Both the position numbers and the translations under genes were made by a program. This document shows, piece after piece, positions 25,121 to 32,086 of a stretch of 32,086 nt of DNA. Where the stretch lies: positions 1-32,086 of the forward strand of contig JALXCH010000665.1 in assembly GCA_026991005.1 (NCBI GenBank), read 5' to 3'. The first letter of the stretch is position 1. Every line of letters starts with the position of its first letter. The notes beneath the pieces were generated by a model. It was given only the letters and a program-made list of their open reading frames with translations, was not told where the DNA came from and did no database searches. The stretch is from Calditrichia bacterium. GTDB lineage: Bacteria > Calditrichota > Calditrichia > RBG-13-44-9.

Positions 25121-25154
25121 AAAAAAGAGAGGTCATATTTACAACCTCTCTTTT
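25121..25154 (-). terminator. Intrinsic terminator of the small winged-helix gene
   Basis: AAAAGAGAGGT (25123-25133) pairs with ACCTCTCTTTT (25144-25154). It is flanked by A and T runs and may act in both directions, also serving mntP. Confidence 0.82.
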
Positions 25155-25181
25155 CAACTTCAGGGGAAAATTGTATTATGT

Positions 25182-25364
25182 TTATTCAGCTGGGGAGTAG
25201 TAGCATCGCTTGGGGGAAATAACCTTCCCTTCCTTTTTCAATTTGGAAATAATTTTGGATACTTCTTTGCTTTCCAGCCCGGTAGATTTGGCCACATCGC
25301 CCGGGCGTACCGGCTTGCCCGCTGCTTTCATGGCATTCAGTACAATGGTGATTTTATCTTCCAT
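25182..25364 (-). CDS. Small winged-helix DNA-binding protein (60 residues)
   Basis: MEDKITIVLNAMKAAGKPVR begins a compact helix-turn-helix of the MarR/winged-helix kind (GDVAKSTGLESKEVSKIISK is the likely recognition part), ending KVISPKRCYYSPAE. It probably works as a small transcriptional regulator or DNA-binding protein, but the target is unknown. An in-frame upstream ATG would add 30 residues. I chose 25364 because a very strong AGGAGGTAAGA ribosome site precedes it. It stands alone between two terminator-like hairpins and mutY, in a short transcription unit. Confidence 0.78.
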   Translation of the reverse strand: MEDKITIVLNAMKAAGKPVRPGDVAKSTGLESKEVSKIISKLKKEGKVISPKRCYYSPAE

Positions 25365-25570
25365 TCTTACCTCCTTATTTTTGGTTTCCATAACGCTTTT
25401 TATTGAAAATTGAATAAGTATCCGTTTTAACCGTAGTGCTACTTTCCTTATCAAAAATAATATAATTCATATAAGTTCTTCGCCAAAATACTTTTCTAAT
25501 TTCCGGGATGTAAGAATTCCCTGTCAGGGGCTTTGTTCTCGTTTCCGGGAGGAGAGGGCCTCCTTTTGCG

Positions 25571-26659
25571 CTACAAATTTTTCCTCACCCATTCCTGTAA
25601 ATCGGGAATAAACTTTCGGTTAGCCCCCGGGAAGGCAAACTGTTCTAGCTCTTCCACGGAAATCCATTTGAAATCCACCGGACCGTTTAAATGGACCTCT
25701 CCGGCAAGGTAGTGACAAATGTACACTTTCATGCGAATTTTGAAATGGGAATAGGTGTGACTTACCTCTGCCAGGTAGTGAATGGGTTCCACCAGAAGAT
25801 TTACTTCTTCCTGTAATTCCCGCACGCAAGCCGCCCGGGGAGTTTCGTTTGGCTGGATTTTTCCTCCCGGGAACTCCCACAAACCTCCCAACAATCCCTG
25901 GGATTTCCGGCGGGTGATTAGTAATTGCCCATTTTTAATGACCACGCCCACGGCAATCCTGTAAAGCGGTAATTTTTTACGGGGTGAGGGAGAAGGAATC
26001 TCCTGTACCCGTTTTTCTGCATAAGCGGTGCAATAGGATGCTACGGGACAATCCTTGCAAAGTGGGTTCCGGGGGAAGCATACGGTTGCTCCCAGTTCCA
26101 TCATAGCCTGATTGTGAATTCCGGGATTTTCGCGATTCAATAAAAGTTCCGCTTGCTGGCGGAGTTGTTTTTGAGTGGTAGTGCGATTTAAAGGAGAAGT
26201 GATTCCGAACAAACGCGCCAGCACCCGTTTCACATTACCGTCCAGAACGGCTAAAGGTTGGTTGGTCGCGATGCTCAGCACTGCCGAAGCGATGTATTCT
26301 CCTACTCCCGGTAGCTCCCGAAAGCTGGCGTATTGGGTGGGAATTTCTCCTCCGTATGTTTCCATGATGCGGCGAGCGGCACGGTGAAGATGACGCGCCC
26401 GGGCGTAATAGCCCAATCCCTCCCACACTTTTAACACCTCATCTTCGGAAGCGGCTGCCAGTTGTGAAATGTCGGGGAATCGCTTCAGAAAGCGATGATA
26501 ATACGGCTCCACCGTTTGTACCTGAGTTTGTTGCAGCATTACCTCGGATACCCAGATGGAGTACATATCCTGAGTGTTGCGCCAGGGGAGCCGGCGATGA
26601 ATGTGGTGATACCAGTGCAGAAGCTGTTCCTGAAAACGTTGAATCTCTTTTTTGTCCAT
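25571..26659 (-). CDS. mutY: A/G-specific adenine glycosylase MutY with Nudix-like C-terminal domain
   Basis: A 362-residue base-excision enzyme that removes adenine mispaired with 8-oxoguanine. The catalytic glutamate is Glu39 (SEVMLQQTQV). The helix-hairpin-helix is LPGVGEYIAS (116-125) and the catalytic aspartate Asp140 is in VLDGNVKRV. The 4Fe-4S loop has Cys194, Cys201, Cys204 and Cys210 with C-x6-C-x2-C-x5-C spacing. The C-terminal domain (about 232-362) carries a Nudix box at 266-288 that matches Gx5Ex7REUxEE in full and differs only at the final glycine, where there is Asn287. No strong ribosome site lies before the ATG. It is separated from its neighbours by non-coding DNA. Confidence 0.95.
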   Translation of the reverse strand: MDKKEIQRFQEQLLHWYHHIHRRLPWRNTQDMYSIWVSEVMLQQTQVQTVEPYYHRFLKRFPDISQLAAASEDEVLKVWEGLGYYARARHLHRAARRIMETYGGEIPTQYASFRELPGVGEYIASAVLSIATNQPLAVLDGNVKRVLARLFGITSPLNRTTTQKQLRQQAELLLNRENPGIHNQAMMELGATVCFPRNPLCKDCPVASYCTAYAEKRVQEIPSPSPRKKLPLYRIAVGVVIKNGQLLITRRKSQGLLGGLWEFPGGKIQPNETPRAACVRELQEEVNLLVEPIHYLAEVSHTYSHFKIRMKVYICHYLAGEVHLNGPVDFKWISVEELEQFAFPGANRKFIPDLQEWVRKNL

Positions 26660-26985
26660 CTGGGGGCAAATCTGTTCTGATGAATGTTCTTTAACCGTTC
26701 GAATTAGCCAATCGGACCATTACTTCATCTGAATCGGATTCAAAAATTTTACGAAGGAAGATAAAAGGGGAAATGCGGGGATTGCAACGAAAGAATGGAG
26801 AAAAAGCTGTGGGGAGATTTAATCCGTTGCTGGAGGATGGGAGAAAATATAAAATGAACTTTTAGTATTGGAATGTGAGAAATATTGTTGGTTAAAATCC
26901 GGAATGCGGTAACTTGCTGGTTTTTGCAAAGGTTAGTGAGGAAACATTACAGATTAATTTATTAGATAAGGCGAGTGTTTAAAAT
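26660..26985. other. Non-coding region between mutY and the 103-residue protein gene
   Basis: About 330 bases with no convincing gene before the terminator. A 30-codon + frame at 26773-26865 (MRGLQRKNGE...) is probably chance. The left part should carry the mutY promoter. Confidence 0.55.
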
Positions 26986-27021
26986 AAAAAGGGGAGCAAG
27001 GTTCAGGGGGGCCTTGCTCCC
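26986..27021 (-). terminator. Intrinsic terminator of the 103-residue protein gene
   Basis: GGGAGCAAGG (26992-27001) pairs with CCTTGCTCCC (27012-27021) around a C-rich loop. On the minus strand it is followed by CTTTTTATTTT. Confidence 0.88.
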
Positions 27022-27029
27022 GGGTATGC

Positions 27030-27061
27030 GTTAGGTGAGGGGTGCGAAATGGCCACCTAAC
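27030..27061 (-). other. Second hairpin between the 103-residue gene and its terminator
   Basis: GTTAGGTG (27030-27037) pairs with CACCTAAC (27054-27061). It lies between the stop codon at 27095 and the terminator, so the mRNA would end in two hairpins. Confidence 0.5.
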
Positions 27062-27094
27062 ATAGTTTTATGAAACCTCCCTATTTTCACTGAT

Positions 27095-27406
27095 TCAGAT
27101 GATTACCCAGACATCATCAGTGGTAAATTCCCTTTTAGCGTAATAATCGAGTCCCGTCAGGTTAAAACCATTAGTAGCTTTATAAACGTAAAATTCCATT
27201 TTGAAATCCCTGGGTAACCGAATTTCCAGAGTGTGACCCGGGTGTAGAATATCGTGTAAATCGCCCATGGTGTTTTTTGCTAACCAGAGGACCTGTCCCG
27301 AGCGATTCACGATGCGCACGCGATAAAACCCGTCCATCTTTTTGTGCTTGCTACCCACCCAGGCAATTTTCCGCAGGGGCTTTAGTAGCATTTCCAGCAT
27401 TTCCAT
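27095..27406 (-). CDS. Hypothetical protein (103 residues)
   Basis: I do not recognise this family. From ATG 27406 the protein reads MEMLEMLLKPLRKIAWV and continues through strand-like segments (FYRVRIVNRSGQVLWLA, HTLEIRLPRDFKMEFYVY) to DVWVII, suggesting a small beta-rich domain. There is no signal peptide or membrane helix. The start is chosen because GGAGGTTT lies directly upstream, while an in-frame ATG at 27460 would add 18 residues with no such site. A strong terminator and an extra hairpin follow the gene, which supports real, single-gene expression. AT-rich non-coding DNA lies upstream. Confidence 0.65.
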   Translation of the reverse strand: MEMLEMLLKPLRKIAWVGSKHKKMDGFYRVRIVNRSGQVLWLAKNTMGDLHDILHPGHTLEIRLPRDFKMEFYVYKATNGFNLTGLDYYAKREFTTDDVWVII

Positions 27407-27981
27407 AAACCTCCGCTTCGAGTTGTTAATAATACAAAATGTATGCCAGAAATTGTGCAATTTTATAAATGTAGAATATTCAATAAGTTACAAAAAAGAA
27501 AATGGGATTCTTTTGTAAAAAATGTATCATTAATGAAACATTATAATGCAACACGTAGGAAAAATTCCCATTTTTTGCTTGAAAAAACCATTTTTTGATA
27601 GAGGGTTTTAGACAATATCACAATTATTAGGAGAGAAACCAATGGAGATTTAAAAAATGTAAAATGAAAAATGTCCAGAAGATGCCGTGCATAAATGAAA
27701 AATGGGGTTTAGTTAGGATTTTACCGTCAGGATTTTAGAATATGATGAACTGGCTTGATTTATTAAAGAATTGTGAATTTTGATGTAGAACTATTTTTAT
27801 TTCTGTAAACTTATTTTATAATTTTTATTCTATTCAGTGCTTTGGGAATAAATAAGGAAAAGTTATTCTGAAACCGCATCCAGAAAGATGGAATGTAGTT
27901 GGTTACAAATTTAACTGTGGGTAAGGTGGTGGAAAAGCAGCAACGGGTGTTGCGTTTTAGCAACGGCTTTCTCAGAAGAAA
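27407..27981. other. AT-rich non-coding region
   Basis: About 575 bases with no gene seen. It holds an uneven direct repeat of CCATTTTTTG (27569 and 27588 regions) and presumably the promoter of the 103-residue protein gene. It ends at the hypB terminator. Confidence 0.55.
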
Positions 27982-28003
27982 CAAAAGGCGCCAAAATGGC
28001 GCC
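27982..28003 (-). terminator. Intrinsic terminator of hypA-hypB
   Basis: GGCGCC (27987-27992) pairs with GGCGCC (27998-28003) across a 5-base loop. On the minus strand it is followed by TTTTG. The stem is short but very GC-rich. Confidence 0.7.
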
Positions 28004-28032
28004 CTCGAGTGTGTGCTTGAGGTGAATAAAAG

Positions 28033-28695
28033 TTAACCTTTGAATTGTTCAATTTTCGAGGAAAGCCAATCCACCCAGGCATCAATTCCCTCCCCGGTTC
28101 GACACGAAGTCTCGAAAACCGTTAAATTGGGATTGATGGAAAAAGCATTTTTCCGGATGGCATCCATATCGAATTCCACATAGGGAAGTAAATCGATTTT
28201 ATTCACCACCATTACATCGGATACCCGGAACATCTTGGGATATTTCAGCGGTTTGTCGTCCCCCTCCGTAGTGCTAACCACCACAATCTTCATGTGCTCA
28301 CCCAGATCGTAATTGGACGGGCAGACCAGATTGCCCACATTTTCGATGACCAGCAAATCCAGACTTTCCACATCAATGTTTTGCAGGGCGTTCTGAATAA
28401 GATTGGCTTCCAGGTGGCAGCCTCCTTTGGTGACAATCTGCACCACGGGTACGTTGTAGCGGGAAATTCGCTGAGCATCCAGGTCGGTTTGTACATCTCC
28501 TTCAATCACGGCCAATCGGTATTTGTCGTGCAACTTCTCCAGGGTCTTTTCCAGAAGGCTGGTTTTGCCCGAACCCGGCGAACTCAGCAGGTTAAACACA
28601 AACACCCCCGCCTTCCGAAAATACTCCCGATTCTCCGCTGCAATATCATCATTCTTCTTTAAAATCTGACGTTCAACGGTGATTACCTGTCCCAT
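28033..28695 (-). CDS. hypB: Hydrogenase nickel incorporation GTPase HypB
   Basis: A 220-residue GTPase that helps deliver nickel to [NiFe]-hydrogenase (sometimes urease). The P-loop SSPGSGKTS is at about 38-46. The metal-binding segment GGCHLEANLIQNAL holds the conserved Cys and His of the G-domain, and the NKxD motif is seen as VVNKIDLLP. The N-terminus lacks the CxxCGC nickel-binding motif and the histidine stretch found in some HypB proteins, which is the short form. It overlaps the end of hypA by 23 bases and shares its promoter. No hydrogenase structural gene or hypCDEF is in the window. Confidence 0.95.
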   Translation of the reverse strand: MGQVITVERQILKKNDDIAAENREYFRKAGVFVFNLLSSPGSGKTSLLEKTLEKLHDKYRLAVIEGDVQTDLDAQRISRYNVPVVQIVTKGGCHLEANLIQNALQNIDVESLDLLVIENVGNLVCPSNYDLGEHMKIVVVSTTEGDDKPLKYPKMFRVSDVMVVNKIDLLPYVEFDMDAIRKNAFSINPNLTVFETSCRTGEGIDAWVDWLSSKIEQFKG

Positions 28696-29038
28696 TATCT
28701 TCTACCTCCAATTCGCTTACTTTAAGTTCCTGACCACCTAAGATTTTAATCTGTCTGGAACCGCATTCCGGACATACAAACGAAAATTTTTGAATGGGAA
28801 ACTCCTTCTCACAATCGGGACACTGTCCGGTAAGTGGAACGTTTTTAATGTGAATTTTAGCGCCTCGGTAAGGTGTGGTTTCAATAATGGCGTTAAAACA
28901 AAATTCCAGCGATTCCGGTACAACCGCTGTTAATTCCCCCACTTCCACGGTTACCGAAACCAATTTACGATGGTTATCCTCTCCCAGCGTCTCCCGAATA
29001 ATTTCTACAATGCTTTCGGCAATGGACATCTCGTGCAT
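28673..29038 (-). CDS. hypA: Hydrogenase maturation nickel metallochaperone HypA
   Basis: A 121-residue nickel chaperone that partners HypB. The N-terminus MHEMSIAESI carries the conserved nickel-binding His2. A zinc ribbon follows with Cys73 and Cys76 (CPDC) and Cys89 and Cys92 (CPEC). The length is normal. The start sits 20 bases after a good -10 box. The 23-base overlap with hypB indicates coupled translation. The Mur-ligase-like gene ends 81 bases upstream on the same strand, but the promoter at 29059-29087 suggests that hypAB is its own unit. Confidence 0.95.
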   Translation of the reverse strand: MHEMSIAESIVEIIRETLGEDNHRKLVSVTVEVGELTAVVPESLEFCFNAIIETTPYRGAKIHIKNVPLTGQCPDCEKEFPIQKFSFVCPECGSRQIKILGGQELKVSELEVEDNGTGNHR

Positions 29039-29058
29039 GGTTGCTCGCAGTTTTTGGG

Positions 29059-29087
29059 AATATAGGAAGAATGGATTTTATTTTCAA
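29059..29087 (-). promoter_or_regulatory. Putative sigma-70-like promoter of hypA-hypB
   Basis: On the minus strand TTGAAA (29087-29082) and TATATT (29064-29059) are spaced by 17 bases, close to the textbook consensus, and lie 20 bases before the hypA ATG. Confidence 0.6.
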
Positions 29088-29119
29088 GGCAAAAGCAGAA
29101 ACAGGGTGGGGAGCGCAGT

Positions 29120-30322
29120 TTATTTCATCTGTTGCACAAATCTCTGGACCACTTTACCCAATTTCATGATTTTTCTACCGGTAATGAGCAGGGAGGTGTG
29201 GGGTTCGACATAATGCCGGATTAAATCGTTTAGTACCCCGACATTCTTGCAATGGTGGATGGTTTTAGAATGATGGTTGATTTTTTTGATTCCTTCTCCC
29301 GTCAGGCGGGCATACTCACCCACGGTGATGACCACATCGATCGGGAGGGCGGAGATGAAATATCCCAGATTGCGGTGAATGGCTTCTGTTTTTTCTCCCG
29401 CATCTTCCAGATCGCCTAAAATAAGCACCAATTTCCGGGAATATTTTTTAAATTGTACCAGGGATTCGATGGCTTTCCCTACGGAGTTCACGGTGGCGGT
29501 GTAAGAATAATCCAGCAAATAGACGTCTTTGAGGTTAATCAGCCCTCCGCGGCCGGGTAACAACTGAAATCGGGTTTCCAGCGCCTGGCGAATCTCCTGA
29601 AAATCAAAATCCAGCACCCGCGCTACGGCGATTGCTGCCAGAGCATTCAGCACCGAGGTAATGCTGAACACTGGCAGGCGGAAATCATAATACCCGTTTA
29701 CCCGGAAGGCAATACCCTCCGGACCTAAAAACTGAATATCGGAAGCGTTAAAGTGGGCATTCTGATTCAGTCCGAACTTGATGATGCGCGGCGTGGGAGA
29801 GAAAGACTCCATGTCACTTACCAGATCATCATCCACGTTGAGAATGGCAAAACCATCTTTGGGCAGGTTACGGATGAGTTCTACCTTGGCATCGGCCAGC
29901 AAATATTTATCTCCCAGATTTGCCAGATGTCCTTCTCCAATGTTGGTAATAACCCCAATGTTGGGTTGTGCTACTTCCACCGCCAGTTTAAACTGCTCGG
30001 GATTGATAATCCCCAGTTCCAGAACGGCATAGCGATAGGAATCGTTCAGCTTCAGTAGCGTGGCAGAAACGGTGGAAGCGCTGTGGCAATCCAGGGGAGT
30101 TTCCAGAACATTCCCCCGGCGAGAGAGAATGGTGGTAATCATCCGTTTGGTTGTGGTCTTACCCTCGGTACCGGCAATTCCAATCACGGGAATCTGTACC
30201 GCCTGTCGCTTTTCTTTGATCTTCCGTAAATTCAGAAGAACATAATCCACGAATTCCGGTGAGGGATTCAGGGAAATTTCTTCCGAATAAACGTCTTCAG
30301 TAACCTGGTTCTTCTCTTTCAT
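29120..30322 (-). CDS. MurF-like Mur ligase family protein lacking the N-terminal domain
   Basis: 400 residues. An ATP-dependent amide-ligase core with P-loop GIAGTEGKTTTK (48-59), the LELGIINPEQ (101-110) and ITNIGEGHL (125-133) segments, the carbamylated-lysine region LADAKVELI (Lys146) and the C-terminal domain after LLPGRG (255-260). This order matches MurF and cyanophycin-synthetase ligase domains. Two things differ from MurF. The usual N-terminal UDP-MurNAc-binding domain is replaced by about 45 residues, and the motif after PGRG reads DYSYTATVNS rather than the usual D-x-YNANP. It could act on another substrate. The ATG lacks a strong ribosome site. It stands between menE and hypA. Confidence 0.82.
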   Translation of the reverse strand: MKEKNQVTEDVYSEEISLNPSPEFVDYVLLNLRKIKEKRQAVQIPVIGIAGTEGKTTTKRMITTILSRRGNVLETPLDCHSASTVSATLLKLNDSYRYAVLELGIINPEQFKLAVEVAQPNIGVITNIGEGHLANLGDKYLLADAKVELIRNLPKDGFAILNVDDDLVSDMESFSPTPRIIKFGLNQNAHFNASDIQFLGPEGIAFRVNGYYDFRLPVFSITSVLNALAAIAVARVLDFDFQEIRQALETRFQLLPGRGGLINLKDVYLLDYSYTATVNSVGKAIESLVQFKKYSRKLVLILGDLEDAGEKTEAIHRNLGYFISALPIDVVITVGEYARLTGEGIKKINHHSKTIHHCKNVGVLNDLIRHYVEPHTSLLITGRKIMKLGKVVQRFVQQMK

Positions 30323-30504
30323 AGCAATCCGGTTTTAAATGGGGGTGAATATACCATATTCCATTGGGGTTATCAAGAAATTCTCAGGATTTATGCAAGA
30401 ACCAGAATACATTTTAAAATACGTTCCCGGTTATCGTCCCAATGTGGGTTATGTCAAAATTCTATTGATTAAGTTACAAATAGGGGAATGAGTTCCCGAC
30501 CGAG

Positions 30505-31941
30505 TTATCCCAGGCGATGCCGCGCCAGACACTGGGCCAAACGGCGATCGATTTTAGCCGTGGAAATCCGAAATTCCTCTGGCCAGTAGAGAAAATGATC
30601 GGGAATTTTAAAGCGGGGGAGGTGTTTGCTCAGGAATTTACGCAATTCTGCTTCCGGAGGTAAACCCTGGTGATCGGTATCCAGAAAAGCGACCGGTCGT
30701 TCCCCAAATTCTGTGTCTTCCACCGGTACGACCAGCGCCTGCCGAATACCCGGATATTGTTCCAGAACCCGTTCAATCTCCTCCGGCTGGATGTTTTCTC
30801 CACCGGAAATAAACATGTTATCCAGACGTCCTTTCACCACAAGGTAGCCGTCGTCCGTCCAGGCTCCCACATCCCGACTGTGGTACCAGCCGTCTTTTTC
30901 TCTGGCTGGGTGGAAAGTGCCTTTTAAGAAAAATCCCCGGCACAGAGTTCGTCCCCGCAGCAAAATCTCCCCGTTTTCGTCGATGCGTAATTCCCGGTAC
31001 GGAAGCAGCTTACCGGAAGTGCGCAGATGTTCCCGGGTATCATTCGGCGGGGTGGTGGTGACCTGGGAGGCCATCTCAGTATTTCCGTAGGTGGTGAGGA
31101 GGGGGAGCTGTGCAGAGAGTGCCTGTTCGATGAGGGGAAAAGGAACGGAGCTTCCGCCCACCAGAACAGCTTTCAAACGGGCGAGCGTTCCGGGGGAGTG
31201 GTCAAAATTTTCCAGCAAACGCCGTAACTGAGTGGTGACCAGGGAAAGGTGAGTAATGGTCAAATCCTCCAGCGCAGTGGCAATATCCATTCCGGGTTCG
31301 GGAAGAGCGATGGCGCTGCCAGCCAGGATATTCCGAAATATGATTGCCAGGCCACCCACATGGTACAACGGAAGGCTGAGCAGCCAGTAATCACCCGGTT
31401 GCAGGGGAATGTTTCGGTTTGAACCCAGCGCATTGTAGTAGTGATTGGCCAGACGGTGAACCACCGCTTTGGCATCGCCGCTGCTCCCGGAGGTGAAAAT
31501 GATTGTGGCATCGTTTCGACTGCGTAACCAGCGATCCCGCAGGGTTTTTTCCGGGTTCTGGTGAGATAAATTGACGAGTTTTTCCAGGGAGTGTCGCCGC
31601 AGTTTGCGCTGTCGGGTAAATCCGGCAAAACGCCGGGAGACAATTAACCGCTGGATGTTGAGGAATTCCAGCTCCTGCAAAACGGTTTTAGCAGGCCAGC
31701 GGGTGCTTACCGGTACAGCCACGGCGCCATGGTACCAGAGTGCAATAAGCAGGATCACACTTTCCAGGCGGTTCTCGGAAAGAATAGCCACTGGTTCCAC
31801 GGGTTGGATGCCGATTTTTTCCAGTTGGGAGAGCACCCCGGATACCAGGGCAGCTAATTCCCGGTAAGAAATTACCCGTCCCGGTTGCACCAGTGCCGGG
31901 GAGTCCGGTACCCGTTTCGCTGTTTTCTCCAGAAAATGCAT
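30505..31941 (-). CDS. menE: AMP-dependent acyl-CoA synthetase, probable o-succinylbenzoate-CoA ligase
   Basis: 478 residues. An adenylate-forming enzyme that should activate o-succinylbenzoate with CoA in menaquinone synthesis. Seen are the phosphate-binding loop FTSGSSGDAKA (149-159), PLYHVGGL (191-198), the TTYGNTEMAS motif (283-292), the GRLDNMFISGGENIQP hinge (371-386) and the C-terminal lysine in STAKIDRR (about Lys463). The HVGGL and RxxxxG pattern favours MenE over long-chain acyl-CoA ligases. No other men gene is in the window. The gene may be the last of a cluster that lies beyond the right edge. A modest AGGTAGCGG precedes the ATG. Function is strongly inferred, not proven. Confidence 0.82.
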   Translation of the reverse strand: MHFLEKTAKRVPDSPALVQPGRVISYRELAALVSGVLSQLEKIGIQPVEPVAILSENRLESVILLIALWYHGAVAVPVSTRWPAKTVLQELEFLNIQRLIVSRRFAGFTRQRKLRRHSLEKLVNLSHQNPEKTLRDRWLRSRNDATIIFTSGSSGDAKAVVHRLANHYYNALGSNRNIPLQPGDYWLLSLPLYHVGGLAIIFRNILAGSAIALPEPGMDIATALEDLTITHLSLVTTQLRRLLENFDHSPGTLARLKAVLVGGSSVPFPLIEQALSAQLPLLTTYGNTEMASQVTTTPPNDTREHLRTSGKLLPYRELRIDENGEILLRGRTLCRGFFLKGTFHPAREKDGWYHSRDVGAWTDDGYLVVKGRLDNMFISGGENIQPEEIERVLEQYPGIRQALVVPVEDTEFGERPVAFLDTDHQGLPPEAELRKFLSKHLPRFKIPDHFLYWPEEFRISTAKIDRRLAQCLARHRLG

Positions 31942-32025
31942 CCGCTACCTGCGCTCGATTTAAAATATTTTTCAAAGATAATTTAGGAGAAATTTAAGCA
32001 ATACCAAAGAGAAAATAAGAGAGTT

Positions 32026-32075
32026 TAACCACAGTCAGATACTGATCCTGGGGAAGGACACAGAAGGCACTGATT
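32026..32075. repeat. Possible dispersed ACCACAG...GGACACAGAAGGCACTGA element
   Basis: Non-coding sequence upstream of menE at the right edge. It reads TTAACCACAGTCAGATACTG and continues with GGACACAGAAGGCACTGA. Part of it resembles 10815-10850. Sequences of this form recur between genes in many environmental genomes, from memory. Confidence 0.35.
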
Positions 32076-32086
32076 TAATTAAGAAT

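Noticed and set aside
26773..26865. 30-codon frame MRGLQRKNGE...
   Set aside because: It is short, has no good ribosome site or homologue known to me, and is flanked by non-coding DNA.

Overview
The window reads as a chromosomal segment of a bacterium from the Fibrobacterota-Chlorobiota-Bacteroidota superphylum, and a Calditrichota-like organism fits best. The grounds are two secreted proteins with C-terminal type IX secretion sorting domains (the NFPNPFN and YPNPFNP motifs), a very large multiheme cytochrome fused to a membrane cytochrome b, hydrogenase maturation genes, and a set of short dispersed intergenic repeats. This assignment is inferred from gene content. No rRNA, tRNA or marker-gene comparison was possible, and I found no tRNA or rRNA gene.

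Layout. Positions 1-1.9 kb hold a tightly overlapping three-gene operon on + (family 2 glycosyltransferase, pcm, small multidrug-export-type membrane protein). Positions 1.9-2.67 kb are non-coding and packed with short repeats, including a run of five G-tracts. Next on + come a secreted transglutaminase-like protein, an AI-2E family permease and a secreted sialidase-fold (Asp-box) protein with a type IX sorting domain. radC follows on -, then an ABC exporter pair on + (natA/natB type).

Positions 10.9-15.4 kb are a decayed accessory island on -. It holds a type I DNA methyltransferase (hsdM) interrupted at a G6 tract and joined at a G5 tract to a truncated DUF1016 (YhcG-type) protein. Beside it are an XRE/ImmA-IrrE protein and the first 38 codons of its overlapping partner, a DUF4411 PIN-domain toxin. 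No hsdS or hsdR is present. AT-rich non-coding DNA follows.

From 15.4 kb almost everything is on -. There is a bifunctional formiminotransferase-cyclodeaminase with a Cys2-His2 insertion, a 75-residue protein of unknown function, a secreted M1 metallopeptidase with a type IX sorting domain, and a 19-heme cytochrome c fused to a cytochrome b (CbcL-like architecture). mntP is on +. Then come a 60-residue winged-helix protein, mutY with a nearly intact Nudix box, an unknown 103-residue protein, hypB-hypA, a MurF-like ligase lacking the usual N-terminal domain, and menE. Several genes end in clear intrinsic terminators.

How the genes may work together. The multiheme c/b protein probably moves electrons between the quinone pool and periplasmic or extracellular acceptors. 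menE (menaquinone synthesis) and hypAB (nickel hydrogenase maturation) suit an anaerobic, menaquinone-dependent, hydrogen-using lifestyle. The two type IX cargo proteins and the transglutaminase-like protein suggest surface degradation of proteins and glycans. The most unusual items are the duplicated octaheme module in the cytochrome, the two G-tract events in hsdM (consistent with decay or a phase-variable switch), and 25-bp tandem repeats whose inner palindromes show compensatory changes.
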